From IMG/VR virus record IMGVR_UViG_3300037264_004360, positions 1 through 49,539 of that record: a stretch of DNA of 49,539 bases. One strand, 5' to 3'. The notes under the pieces are model-generated. The model was not told where the DNA came from, did no database searches, and saw nothing but the letters and a program-made list of their open reading frames with translations. A program made the translations under genes and the position numbers. This stretch comes from a virus. Positions 30,602 through 38,797 of this stretch are shown here, piece by piece. Every line of letters starts with the position of its first letter. Position 1 is the first letter of the stretch.

Positions 30602-31014
30602 TCACTGGCGTCCTTGCGACCTGGGATGCATTGCTCGCTGCTGTGGGTGCGGACGCGGCACGGCGTGCCATTGAAGTTGCCGGAGGGTTGAAGCTCCCGC
30701 GCGGGCACCGCGAAGGCATCGCTGCAAGCTCGCGCGAGAGCCTGCGTCGCCTGCGCGAGGTCCTGGGTGACGACGACGCAATCCGCGTCGTCACGGCGGC
30801 GCGCGCCACCGGTGCCGGCGTGCTTCCGGCGCTCAAGACTGTGGAAAGTCACCTTCGTATTCGTACCGTATTGCGCGCGCTCCCACCCGATGCTCCGGCG
30901 AAGGTACTTGCCATTGACGCCGGCATTGCCATTTCGCACGCGTACGACATCCTGTCTGGGGCAAATGGAGGAAATCTCTCTGTGCTACAGCGAGGCCGAT
31001 CTATCGTACAGTAG
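30598..31014 (+). CDS. Possible Mor-like / helix-turn-helix regulator
   Basis: 138 residues, ATGA overlap. The N-terminal part (ALLAAVGADAARRAIEVAGGLKLPRG) resembles the start of Mor/C middle activators, where a helix pair is followed by 'GG-x-x-x-x-IP'. The C-terminal part (KVLAIDAGIAISHAYDILSG) has the spacing of a helix-turn-helix. It is the last gene before the intergenic terminator and capsid operon, a fitting place for a late regulator. Similarity is weak and could be chance; a structural role is not excluded. Confidence 0.4.
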   Translation: MITGVLATWDALLAAVGADAARRAIEVAGGLKLPRGHREGIAASSRESLRRLREVLGDDDAIRVVTAARATGAGVLPALKTVESHLRIRTVLRALPPDAPAKVLAIDAGIAISHAYDILSGANGGNLSVLQRGRSIVQ

Positions 31015-31037
31015 CAATACTTGCAGGACACGATAGG

Positions 31038-31067
31038 CTGATAGGTCCCAGATTGCCTGGTTGTAAT
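31038..31067 (+). promoter_or_regulatory. Possible promoter upstream of capsid unit
   Basis: CTGATA (31038-31043) and TGTAAT (31062-31067) match four and five of six sigma-70 consensus bases with an 18-base spacer. The 143-base gap 31015-31157 is the longest in the right half. A start near 31074 would place the hairpin at 31082-31126 in the leader of the capsid mRNA. Confidence 0.3.
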
Positions 31068-31081
31068 TCGGGCACAGGGGA

Positions 31082-31132
31082 CAAAAGGGCCAAGGGGTGT
31101 AGTTGATTGTCCCCTTGGTCCTTTTGCTTTTT
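31082..31132 (+). terminator. Rho-independent terminator or attenuator
   Basis: Arms 31082-31097 and 31111-31126 form a 16-pair stem with one G-U pair, a 13-base loop and a following CTTTTT. It separates the neck-gene transcript from the capsid unit. A competing hairpin is possible: GGGGACAA at 31077-31084 pairs with TTGTCCCC at 31107-31114 and would break the terminator stem. Confidence 0.8.
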
Positions 31133-31157
31133 GACCGCATGATAGGAGGAGCGGACG

Positions 31158-31742
31158 ATGCCAACCAAGTCTGACGTTGTGAAACTCGACAATGAGGCCC
31201 CAGTATTTCGTCGGCTCACGGCCGGGGAGATCGGCCTCGGCACCCTCCTCGACACCATGATCGCCAAGCTCAACGGCCTGATGGACGTCTTCCGTACGGA
31301 CGGGTACGTCTTCAACGCGGCGGGGCTCGCCATCGGCACGGTGTCGAAGGCGAAGGTCAAGGTGGTCAACGACGTGTACTTCTTCCTCGCCGGCGCCTCG
31401 ATGCACGTGACGGCAGCGGAAGTGGCGTTCACGGCGACGACCCACGACATCGCCGGCCACGCGACGCTGGACAAGGAGGCGTTCTACCTCCTGTCGGCGG
31501 ACAGCGCAGGGGCGGTGACCGTCACCAAGGGTACGACCGCGACGGCGCCTAACGCCGTCATGCCCGCGACGCCGGCGAACGAGATCGCATTCGCCTCGGT
31601 GCGCATCCTGGTCGAGCTCAACGCGACGCCCGCCGTCTTCGACGCGACCACGGACGAACTGGACGAGGCGCACCTGACCGTGACCTACGCCGACATTCAC
31701 GGGACAGTCCTGACCGATCCCGCGGTGCCTGTGCTGGTCTGA
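31158..31742 (+). CDS. Capsid-unit accessory protein (possible decoration protein)
   Basis: 194 residues; AGGAGG seven bases before ATG 31158. A helical N-terminus (GLGTLLDTMIAKLNGLMDVF) is followed by Thr/Ala/Val-rich strands (VYFFLAGASMHVTAAEVAFTATT). First gene of the capsid operon and directly ahead of the protease. Position and composition suit a capsid decoration or stabilising protein, but the family is not recognised. Confidence 0.5.
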   Translation: MPTKSDVVKLDNEAPVFRRLTAGEIGLGTLLDTMIAKLNGLMDVFRTDGYVFNAAGLAIGTVSKAKVKVVNDVYFFLAGASMHVTAAEVAFTATTHDIAGHATLDKEAFYLLSADSAGAVTVTKGTTATAPNAVMPATPANEIAFASVRILVELNATPAVFDATTDELDEAHLTVTYADIHGTVLTDPAVPVLV

Positions 31743-31744
31743 GC

Positions 31745-32515
31745 ATGCTACACGTCATCCAGCGCAGTCAGGGCGCCGAGGGGGTCGAGTACGACTTCGC
31801 CTTCGACGCGCACTTCGCCAAGGCCGAGGACGCCACCGACGACCGCCGGCTGGTCTGCGGGATGGCGTCGGCGGACCTCCGCGACTCGCAGGGTGAGACC
31901 GTCATTCAGAACGGCATCGACTTCAAGTATCTCCTGGAGCGCGGCGTCATCAACTGGGACCACGGGAAAGACCCTGGGTCGATCATCGGCGAACCCATCG
32001 AGGCTTCTGTGGTGCCCATCGACAGCCATCCGGTCATGTCGAAGAGCGGGCTCCACGGGCACCTGGGGTTCTGGGTCAAGGCGTTTCTGTACAAGGGCAA
32101 GCGGATGGCGGACGAAGCCTGGGAATGGCTCCAAGTCTCCGCGGCGCAGGGGACGCGCAAGCCTGGGTGGTCGATCCAGGGGCGCGTCGTCGAGCGCAAC
32201 GGCCCGCGGATCGTCAAGTCCGAGATCCTCCACCTCGCGCTCACCCACCAGCCGATCCTGACCGTGTCGTTCGCGGAAATCGTGAAGAGCATGACGACTG
32301 GGAGCGCCGGACCTGCGCTGCTCGAGGCGCTCAACGGCCGCGTCACGTCAGTCCTGTGGGGCGAGCCGTGCCGGAAGGGCTGCTTCGACGCGACGGCGCG
32401 ATTCCGCAAGGGGCGAAGCGGGGCGCTGGAACACCTGACGGGGTGCAAGGGCTACACCCTCAACGAGAGCGCCGAGTTTCTCAAGGCGCTCATCACCAGC
32501 CGCTTGGCTATCTAA
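31745..32515 (+). CDS. Prohead maturation serine protease, XkdF-like
   Basis: 256 residues. XkdF-type herpes-fold protease features: GMASADLRDSQGETV (strand and turn), INWDHGKDPGSIIG with His73, GWSIQG with Ser143, and ILHLALTHQPI with His163/His168 as the possible third member. After residue 180 a separate C-terminal part has Cys/His ligands (EPCRKGCF, HLTGCKGY), perhaps a small zinc domain that binds scaffold. Lys-Ser occurs at 100/101, 158/159 and 181/182; the last divides the protease from the C-terminal part and could be a self-cleavage site. It sits before scaffold and capsid genes, as usual for such proteases. Confidence 0.85.
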   Translation: MLHVIQRSQGAEGVEYDFAFDAHFAKAEDATDDRRLVCGMASADLRDSQGETVIQNGIDFKYLLERGVINWDHGKDPGSIIGEPIEASVVPIDSHPVMSKSGLHGHLGFWVKAFLYKGKRMADEAWEWLQVSAAQGTRKPGWSIQGRVVERNGPRIVKSEILHLALTHQPILTVSFAEIVKSMTTGSAGPALLEALNGRVTSVLWGEPCRKGCFDATARFRKGRSGALEHLTGCKGYTLNESAEFLKALITSRLAI

Positions 32516-32536
32516 CACCGAGGGAGGCGTACGACT

Positions 32537-33403
32537 ATGGCACCTGTGGCAATGAAGGATCTCAAGCGGTCGGCAGACGAGCTGGATGCGTTGCTGCACC
32601 CAGACGACGAACGCAAGCAGGGCGACGAGGGCGCCAAGGCGACGCTGCGCGAGCGGCTCCTGAAGTCGGCGTCCGATCTCTCGTCCGGGCTCAAGGCGAT
32701 GTTCAGGGCCGACGAGCTCAAGAAGGCAGAAGACGAGGAGATGGTGGCGGACGAGGGCGAGGAGGGTGACGAGGAGGAGGAGGACGAGGACGGCGACGAG
32801 GGCGAGCAGACGGAAGAGGGTGGGACGATCGGCCGCACGACCGTCAAGGACCCGGTGAAGTCCGCCGCGAATATGGCGATCGAGGAAGACATGGAGCAGC
32901 GTGGCGGCGATGGCCTGTCGCAGAAGTCGGCGGCAGCGCGCGGGGCGCTCTACGACGACCTGCTGAACGACGAGGACTTCGGCGATGCGGTCGAAGCCTC
33001 GGCAGCCCTGGAGCACCTCGCCGGCACGCTCGGCAAGGCGTTCGGGGATCTTCTCGCGGAGGTCCAGACGCTCCGGCGCGCGCAGGGCGAGATGGCGAAG
33101 TCCGTCGCGCTGGTCTGCGAGGCGCAGGCGTCGCTCATCAAGTCGGCCGGGATGCACCCGGTGCGGTCGGTGGCGCCGGGGATCATGGGGCAGTTCGGTG
33201 ACGTCGTCAGCGAGGCGTCCAACGGCGCGCTGTCGAAGACCGACATCATGGTGCGGCTGGAGAAGGCGATGCACGACGGCAAGGTTTCGGCCAACGACAT
33301 GGCGAAGTTCCAGACGCGGCCCCTGGAGGTCCTGGGACGGCTCCCGGCCGACGTGCTGAAGGCGTATGACATCCCGGCTACCTGGGGCAAGGACAAGAAG
33401 TAA
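32537..33403 (+). CDS. Scaffold protein with repeated Lys-Ser sites
   Basis: 288 residues; GAGGGAGG upstream of ATG 32537. Acidic centre (residues 65-95 almost all Glu/Asp/Gly), helical coiled coil around 150-195, and basic C-terminus, as in capsid scaffolds. The motif hydrophobic-x-Lys-Ser or close variants occurs at 43/44, 108/109, 130/131, 188/189 and 202/203, and Lys-Ala at 53/54. Cutting at those points would turn it into small peptides that can leave the head. Sits between protease and major capsid protein. Confidence 0.8.
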   Translation: MAPVAMKDLKRSADELDALLHPDDERKQGDEGAKATLRERLLKSASDLSSGLKAMFRADELKKAEDEEMVADEGEEGDEEEEDEDGDEGEQTEEGGTIGRTTVKDPVKSAANMAIEEDMEQRGGDGLSQKSAAARGALYDDLLNDEDFGDAVEASAALEHLAGTLGKAFGDLLAEVQTLRRAQGEMAKSVALVCEAQASLIKSAGMHPVRSVAPGIMGQFGDVVSEASNGALSKTDIMVRLEKAMHDGKVSANDMAKFQTRPLEVLGRLPADVLKAYDIPATWGKDKK

Positions 33404-33476
33404 CCGCGCACCGCGCGCATCACTGGACTCACACGCTCCACGGCGCGAGCCGGGAGCAAGGAGGCGGAGGACGCAC

Positions 33477-34928
33477 ATGGGACCGACGACGGAACTGACG
33501 GGTAGCTTCATGGCGCAGGCACCCCCGCGGCTCATCGGGAAGTCGTTCGAGACGCTGGGGCGTGAAGTGTACGGTCCCTCGTTCTCCGGTGACCGGGTGA
33601 TCGAGGACATGCAGAAGGCGCTCGCCACGGGCGACATCGCCGGCTTCGGTGACGCCACGGCGCTGCGGCTGGAGAACCTGGATTCGATGATGACCTCGGT
33701 ACTGTTCACCGAGGCGCACCTCAAGCTATTCAATTCGATCCCGAGGACGCCGAGCGCCCAGCCTCTGTTCCAGTGGATCAGGCGCGACCGCTACGGCAAC
33801 ACGCGCGGGGCCGTGGGATTCCGCGAGGGCGGCGCCCCGACGGGTGGGACGTCGAAGTGGACCCGGAAGAGCATCATGAACAAGTACATGGGCGTCCGGC
33901 GCGGCTACACGCACCAGATGCTCACGACCGGCATGATGGGCGGCGCGTTCGTCGACCCCGTGACGGAGGAGACGCGGAACGGCACGCTGGAGTTGCTGGA
34001 AAAGATCGAGCGCGGCGTGCTGTGGGGCAACCACCTCATCGAGGACGCCAACGGCAACGAGGTCCACTACGACGGCATCTACAAGCAGTTGACCGACGCC
34101 GCCGTGGGCTCCGTCATCAACCTCAACGGTCGGCCGCTCGACTTCGAGGACCTGGAGAACGCGGCTGAGCGGCTGGTGACCACCGGCCGACTGCTGAATT
34201 TCTCCCGCGTGCGGACCTTCTGGAAGCCGCGCGTCCTGACCGACCTCGCGAAGCTGAAGGTGCAGTCGGAGCGCCGCATCCTCGGGCAGGACAACGTGCC
34301 AGGGTACCGGCCCGGCGTGCCGCTCCTCGGCTACCGGACGCAGCACGGCGAGTTCCCCTTCGACGACTCCATCCTGATGGAAGCGGTCGACGGCAGCGCG
34401 CCGCTCGGCACCGGTGACACCGGCGCGCCCGTGGCCCCGGCCACCTGCGTCGGCACGCCCTCGACCCCCGGGATCGCGACCAACATGGTGGCGGGCACCT
34501 ACTACTACTTCGCCGCGTCGATCAACGACGCGGGCGAGTCGGCGCCTGTGGCCTCCAGCGGCGTCGTAGTCGCTGCTAACGGCGATCAGGTCTCCGTCGC
34601 CATCGCGGATGCCGCCACCGCGACCGGCTACCGGCTGTACCGCGGCATCACCACCGTCGCCGCCGACGCGGGCTGGATCGCCACCGTGCCGGAAGCGTCG
34701 GGTGCGACGTACGTGGACACCAACCAGATCATCCCGGGGGCGGGCGTGGGCCTGATTCTCAACCTCGCGGAAGAGGACATCGTCATCCCGCAGATGGCGC
34801 CGCTCACGAAGTTCCCGCTGGCCATCACGAGCACGACAATCGAATTCCTGCTCATCCTGTATCACGTGTTGGCGATCAAGGCCGCCGAGCGGCAGATAAT
34901 GTTCGTAAATATCGGCACGCGCGCGTAG
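33477..34928 (+). CDS. Major capsid protein, HK97 fold, with Ig/FnIII-like insert
   Basis: 483 residues. ATG 33477 with AAGGAGG about 14 bases upstream. The core resembles SPO1-type myovirus capsid proteins: an N-terminal stretch ALRLENLDSMMTSVLFTEAH, RYGNTRGAVGFREGGAP, YMGVRRGYTHQ, and a late VIPQMAPLTKFPLA. Residues about 324-420 form an inserted Ig/FnIII-like domain (TYYYFAASINDAGESAP, GYRLYRG, TYVDTNQ), probably exposed on the capsid surface. Ile20-Gly21-Lys22-Ser23 fits the Lys-Ser motif and would remove a 22-residue N-terminal piece on maturation (inference). Confidence 0.85.
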   Translation: MGPTTELTGSFMAQAPPRLIGKSFETLGREVYGPSFSGDRVIEDMQKALATGDIAGFGDATALRLENLDSMMTSVLFTEAHLKLFNSIPRTPSAQPLFQWIRRDRYGNTRGAVGFREGGAPTGGTSKWTRKSIMNKYMGVRRGYTHQMLTTGMMGGAFVDPVTEETRNGTLELLEKIERGVLWGNHLIEDANGNEVHYDGIYKQLTDAAVGSVINLNGRPLDFEDLENAAERLVTTGRLLNFSRVRTFWKPRVLTDLAKLKVQSERRILGQDNVPGYRPGVPLLGYRTQHGEFPFDDSILMEAVDGSAPLGTGDTGAPVAPATCVGTPSTPGIATNMVAGTYYYFAASINDAGESAPVASSGVVVAANGDQVSVAIADAATATGYRLYRGITTVAADAGWIATVPEASGATYVDTNQIIPGAGVGLILNLAEEDIVIPQMAPLTKFPLAITSTTIEFLLILYHVLAIKAAERQIMFVNIGTRA

Positions 34929-34963
34929 GGAGGCACTGACCACCACCGCGCAGGAGCGTTGAC

Positions 34964-35251
34964 ATGAAGATACGGACGAGTCACAAGGCCATCAACACCG
35001 AGCATGGTGCGTATCAGTTCACGCCCGTGCCCGGGGCTGATGGTCGGTTCTTCGAGGGCGACGTGCCCGATGCCCTGGGCACCGTCCTCCTGCGCATCAG
35101 CCAGTCCGGCGAGTATGTAGAGATCAAACCCGCCGTTGAGCCCGCCGTCGAGCCTGCCGTTGAGCCCGGCACGACGGACCTCGACTCGGCCGACAGCGAT
35201 AACATGGCGCCACGTGAGCGTGGCAGTGCGCGCCGGCGCGGGAGCAGGTAG
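34964..35251 (+). CDS. Hypothetical protein with AVEP repeat
   Basis: 95 residues. The first 50 residues look like a small beta domain (GAYQFTPVPGADGRFFEGD, TVLLRISQSGEYVEI). Then the tetrapeptide AVEP is repeated three times and the tail becomes Arg/Ser-rich. Its place after the capsid gene suits a head or connector accessory protein. Confidence 0.5.
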   Translation: MKIRTSHKAINTEHGAYQFTPVPGADGRFFEGDVPDALGTVLLRISQSGEYVEIKPAVEPAVEPAVEPGTTDLDSADSDNMAPRERGSARRRGSR

Positions 35252-35254
35252 ACA

Positions 35255-35863
35255 ATGGCCGACCGACGCGGCGGGCGTGACCAAGCGACGCTCTGGTACG
35301 CAGCGCTGCTCCGGAGCAACCCGACCATCTTCGCCACCGAAGAGGACGGGATCACGCCGAAAGAGATGGGCTTCGATTCAGCTCCGACGTACCTGATGCT
35401 CAAAGGGGTACCGCCCGCACACGCACTCAATATCGTCGGGCGCTACTTCCACGCCGTGCAGGTCGACGCCGTGGCCACGGGCACGGTGCTCATCGAGGTG
35501 TCCTTCGACGGCGTGACGTTCTACACGCTCGCGACGATCACGACGGCCGGGGTGACGCAGTTGACCTCCGGCCTGTACCGGCTCATCCGTGCCCGCTACA
35601 CCGGGGCGGTGGACCTGCTGACCGCCGCGTTTGAGTTCGACCCACTTGATACAGTGCTCACCACCGGCGCGAACCCGGTGGGCCTGTCGCCCGCGTTCGC
35701 GGCGTCGGGGTCGGCGTTTCTCGATGGCGATCCGTTCGACTACACTGGCGTCAGCGGTACCGGATTTACCGGCGTCACCGGGCTCGTGAAAGATTACCCC
35801 ATCGGCGCGACCGTGCAGCGTACCATTCCCAAGGTGACGATCATGTCGGGAAATCGCGCATGA
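35255..35863 (+). CDS. Virion structural protein of unknown type
   Basis: 202 residues, beginning three bases after the previous stop. Beta-rich middle (GRYFHAVQVDAVATGTVLIEV, SFDGVTFYTLATITTAG, GLYRLIRARYTG) that looks like a jelly-roll or fibre head domain. The C-terminal part is Gly/Thr-rich. Possibly a capsid fibre or decoration protein. Confidence 0.5.
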   Translation: MADRRGGRDQATLWYAALLRSNPTIFATEEDGITPKEMGFDSAPTYLMLKGVPPAHALNIVGRYFHAVQVDAVATGTVLIEVSFDGVTFYTLATITTAGVTQLTSGLYRLIRARYTGAVDLLTAAFEFDPLDTVLTTGANPVGLSPAFAASGSAFLDGDPFDYTGVSGTGFTGVTGLVKDYPIGATVQRTIPKVTIMSGNRA

Positions 35864-36498
35864 TCCTGCAACCCGATCTCATGGTACGCGACGTCCTGCG
35901 CGAGGCATTCGTCGCCTATCGCGGGGAGGCCGTCGACGCGGTGCGGGACTGCTTCGCCGGGCGTCCCGAGGTCGAGGTCAACGATCTCATCACGTACCTG
36001 ACAGGCCGCGCGCCCATCTCGGTCAAGCTGGGTTACCCGCGCGCCGCGGCTGAACTGCCGGGCCTGTACATCCTGCTGGGGTCGTCGCGGGAGCAGTACC
36101 AGGTGATCGGGAGCGCGCTGCTGCCGGACGTGAAGATCGACGACCTGCGCGTCCTGGAGACGCGCGGCAGCCTGATGAGCACGACCATCCACGCGATGTG
36201 CTGGACGGCGGACAACGCGGACCTGACGGTCGCGCTCCAGTCGCTCGCGCAGTACGCGCTCCTCAGCGCCCGCTCGCACCTGCTGGACGAAGGGCTCGAA
36301 GAACAGGCGCTCTCGATCTCCGACTTCGAGCCGCTCCCGCAGTGGTTCCCGGACTTCGCATTCCGGCGTGACGTGGCGCTGACCGGCACGCACGAAGCCT
36401 CCGTGACCGCGCCATGGTCGCTCATCAAGCACATCACCCTCCGGGCGCGCTCGGAACACGCGCCGGATGAACTGCCGACTACCGTCACCATTCCGTAA
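35860..36498 (+). CDS. Putative tail terminator or neck protein
   Basis: 212 residues, ATGA overlap. Sits where myoviruses keep the tail terminator, between capsid accessory genes and sheath. An alpha/beta pattern is visible: VRDVLREAFVAYRGEAVDAVRDCF, then LYILLGSSREQYQVIGSAL, then STTIHAMCWTADN, with a long helix (ALQSLAQYALLSARSHLLD). This alternation suits the terminator fold, but no diagnostic motif is present. Confidence 0.4.
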   Translation: MILQPDLMVRDVLREAFVAYRGEAVDAVRDCFAGRPEVEVNDLITYLTGRAPISVKLGYPRAAAELPGLYILLGSSREQYQVIGSALLPDVKIDDLRVLETRGSLMSTTIHAMCWTADNADLTVALQSLAQYALLSARSHLLDEGLEEQALSISDFEPLPQWFPDFAFRRDVALTGTHEASVTAPWSLIKHITLRARSEHAPDELPTTVTIP

Positions 36499-36512
36499 CA
36501 AGGAGCCGAGCG

Positions 36513-36770
36513 ATGGCCAAGAAGACAGGAGACCCGCAGCCGATGTCGCCCGACGAGCCCCAGCAGGCCGTCGAGACGATGGGCGGGGTATTGGACCTGC
36601 AGCCCATGTCGCTCGACGAGTTCGCACAGACGGAGATCTGGGCGACCAAGCGGGGCATCGAGACGATGGGCGGCTTTATGCACTGGATGCGACGGCAGGG
36701 CATGGCGACGGTGCGCCCTGCGGCTCAGTGGCGCGAGCAGCTTCTCGCATTCCGGCAGCGCCCAGCGTGA
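36513..36770 (+). CDS. Small hypothetical protein before tail sheath
   Basis: 85 residues, AAGGAG ahead of ATG 36513. Two related segments, PMSPDEPQQAVETMGG and PMSLDEFAQTEIW...IETMGG, suggest an internal duplication. The C-terminal third is a basic helix. No family known. Confidence 0.5.
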   Translation: MAKKTGDPQPMSPDEPQQAVETMGGVLDLQPMSLDEFAQTEIWATKRGIETMGGFMHWMRRQGMATVRPAAQWREQLLAFRQRPA

Positions 36771-36808
36771 ACAGCACAACGCCCTCGCGGGCATAGGGAG
36801 AGACGACC

Positions 36809-38770
36809 ATGGCCTCCGGCTTCTTTTGGGGCGGCGCATTCACACGTAGGCCGACGGTTCGGGCCGTCCTCGACGACGCCGGGCTCCTGCCGATCTCGGC
36901 AGGCGCACCGCTCACCGTGGCCCTGATCGGCGTAGGGCAGGGCGGCGCACCCGGCGAGCCCATCCTGTTGTCCTCGGCGACCGAAGCCGCGCAGATCATT
37001 CGCGGTGGCGAACTCCTGACGGCGGCGCAGCGGTGCTTCAACCCGTCAGCGGAGAGCAACGGAGCCTCCCTGGTCTACGCGGTGCGTGTCAATCCGGCAA
37101 CGCGGGCGGTCCTGACCCTGCTGGACGACGCCGCCGCGAACGCCATCGACCTCTCGGCGGTCGGCGTCGGGTCGCTCGACAACCAGATCCAGGTCAAGGT
37201 TGAGACGGGCACCGCGGCGAACTCCAAGAAGATCACGCTGAAGGACGCGCGCACCAGCGCCCTGTACGTGAAGGACAGTCTGTACGGGGCGGCGCTGTCG
37301 CTGCTCTATACCAACGCGGCGGCGGCCAGTGCGACAATCACGATCAGCGGCACGCAACTCGCCACGACGGTCGTGCCCATCTCCACCACCACGGACGCAG
37401 GTCTGTCGGGCGGCGAGACGTCGGTGTCGGTGGTGAGCACGGCGAACTTTCCGTCTGCCGGGCGCGCCCACATCGCCGGGACGGACACCTTCACCTACAC
37501 GGGCAAGACGGGCACTACCTTCACCGGCGTCCCGGCGACGGGGGCTGACGCCGTCGGCGCGCACCTCACGGGGGCGGTCGTCACCTCCGACGCGGCAGCG
37601 GACAACCTCACGCTGCTCTTCGCCACCTACCCGACCGTGGGGGCGCTGGTCGCGTACCTCGCCACGCGGCCTCGGTACACGGCGGCGCTGCTGGCCCCGG
37701 ACAAGCCGAACGCGCCGACCGCGAACGGCCTGGACTTCGCCACCGCGCAGTCCATCGTGAGCGTCGCGTACGCGGTCACGCGCACGCTGCAAGTCATCGT
37801 CGACTGGTTCAATGCGAGCCAGCAGGACCTCGTGACCGCCGTGCGGGCGACCGGGGCGGGCAAGGTGCCGGCCAATCTCGCGTACACGTACCTCGCGGGC
37901 GGGACCGAAGGGACCGCCATCACCGACGACTGGCAGGCGGCGTTCGACGCGCTCCAGCTACTCGAAGTGGCCTTCATCGTGCCCGTGACGGCCGACGACG
38001 CGATCCACGCGATGGGTGATACGCACTGCCAGTACGTGTCGAGTGACGGGCGGCACCCGCGCCGCCAGTTCGTCGGGGCCGACCTCGGCGAGAACGACAC
38101 CGACCACAGCGCGTACATCGTGCGCGCGGCAGACCTCAACTCCGACCGCACCGTCATGGTGGCGCACGGCGTCGGCGGCTTCGATGCCGCTGGGGAGCCG
38201 ACCACCTTCCCGCCCTACATCACGGCGGCGCAGCTTGCGGGACTCCAGTCCGGGGTCGTGGAGATCGGCACCCCGATCACGAATAAGTCGGTCAAGGCCA
38301 CGGGCCTGGAGTGGGTGCCGACGCTGGGCGACCTAGAGTTGCTCATCCAGGGCGGCATCTGCGCGCTGGAACTCGACCCGCGTCGCGGCGGGTGCCGGGT
38401 GACGCGCGGCATCACCACCTGGCTCAAGGACGACAACTTCCACCGGGTCGAGATTTCGGTCGGGATCGCGCTCGACGAGGTGGTCCGGCGGGTCATCAGC
38501 AGCCTCGACCCGTTCCTCGGGGGCAAGGCGTCGCCGATCATCCTGCACCGGGTCGCGTCGCGCACGCAGTCCACGCTGATGACGTTGAAGCGGGACGCCA
38601 TCATCGTCGGCGACAGCAGCAGTCCGGCGTTCAAGAACATCCAGGTGTCGCTGACGGGCGACACGATCATCGTCGAGTTCACGTGCTCGCCGGTCCTGCC
38701 GGTGAACTTCATCGGCGTCAAGATTCACGCGGAAGCATACACCGGCAGCATTACGTTGGCCGTCGCCTAG
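36809..38770 (+). CDS. Tail sheath protein
   Basis: 653 residues. The C-terminal 250 residues carry the conserved sheath core: VTRGITTWLKDDNFHRVEI, ALDEVVRRVISSLDPFLG, and the final strand pair with SLTGDTIIVEFTCSPVLPVNFIGVKI. The N-terminus (PTVRAVLDDAGLLPISAGAPLTVALIGV) forms the sheath's linking strands. A middle insert at about residues 190-270 (TTDAGLSGGETSVSVVSTANF, TFTYTGKTGTTF) is beta-rich and probably lies on the outside of the tail. The protein contracts around the tube on infection. This is the main evidence that the virus is a myovirus. Confidence 0.9.
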   Translation: MASGFFWGGAFTRRPTVRAVLDDAGLLPISAGAPLTVALIGVGQGGAPGEPILLSSATEAAQIIRGGELLTAAQRCFNPSAESNGASLVYAVRVNPATRAVLTLLDDAAANAIDLSAVGVGSLDNQIQVKVETGTAANSKKITLKDARTSALYVKDSLYGAALSLLYTNAAAASATITISGTQLATTVVPISTTTDAGLSGGETSVSVVSTANFPSAGRAHIAGTDTFTYTGKTGTTFTGVPATGADAVGAHLTGAVVTSDAAADNLTLLFATYPTVGALVAYLATRPRYTAALLAPDKPNAPTANGLDFATAQSIVSVAYAVTRTLQVIVDWFNASQQDLVTAVRATGAGKVPANLAYTYLAGGTEGTAITDDWQAAFDALQLLEVAFIVPVTADDAIHAMGDTHCQYVSSDGRHPRRQFVGADLGENDTDHSAYIVRAADLNSDRTVMVAHGVGGFDAAGEPTTFPPYITAAQLAGLQSGVVEIGTPITNKSVKATGLEWVPTLGDLELLIQGGICALELDPRRGGCRVTRGITTWLKDDNFHRVEISVGIALDEVVRRVISSLDPFLGGKASPIILHRVASRTQSTLMTLKRDAIIVGDSSSPAFKNIQVSLTGDTIIVEFTCSPVLPVNFIGVKIHAEAYTGSITLAVA

Positions 38771-38797
38771 CGGCGGCGCGAGCGAGGAGGAACGGGT

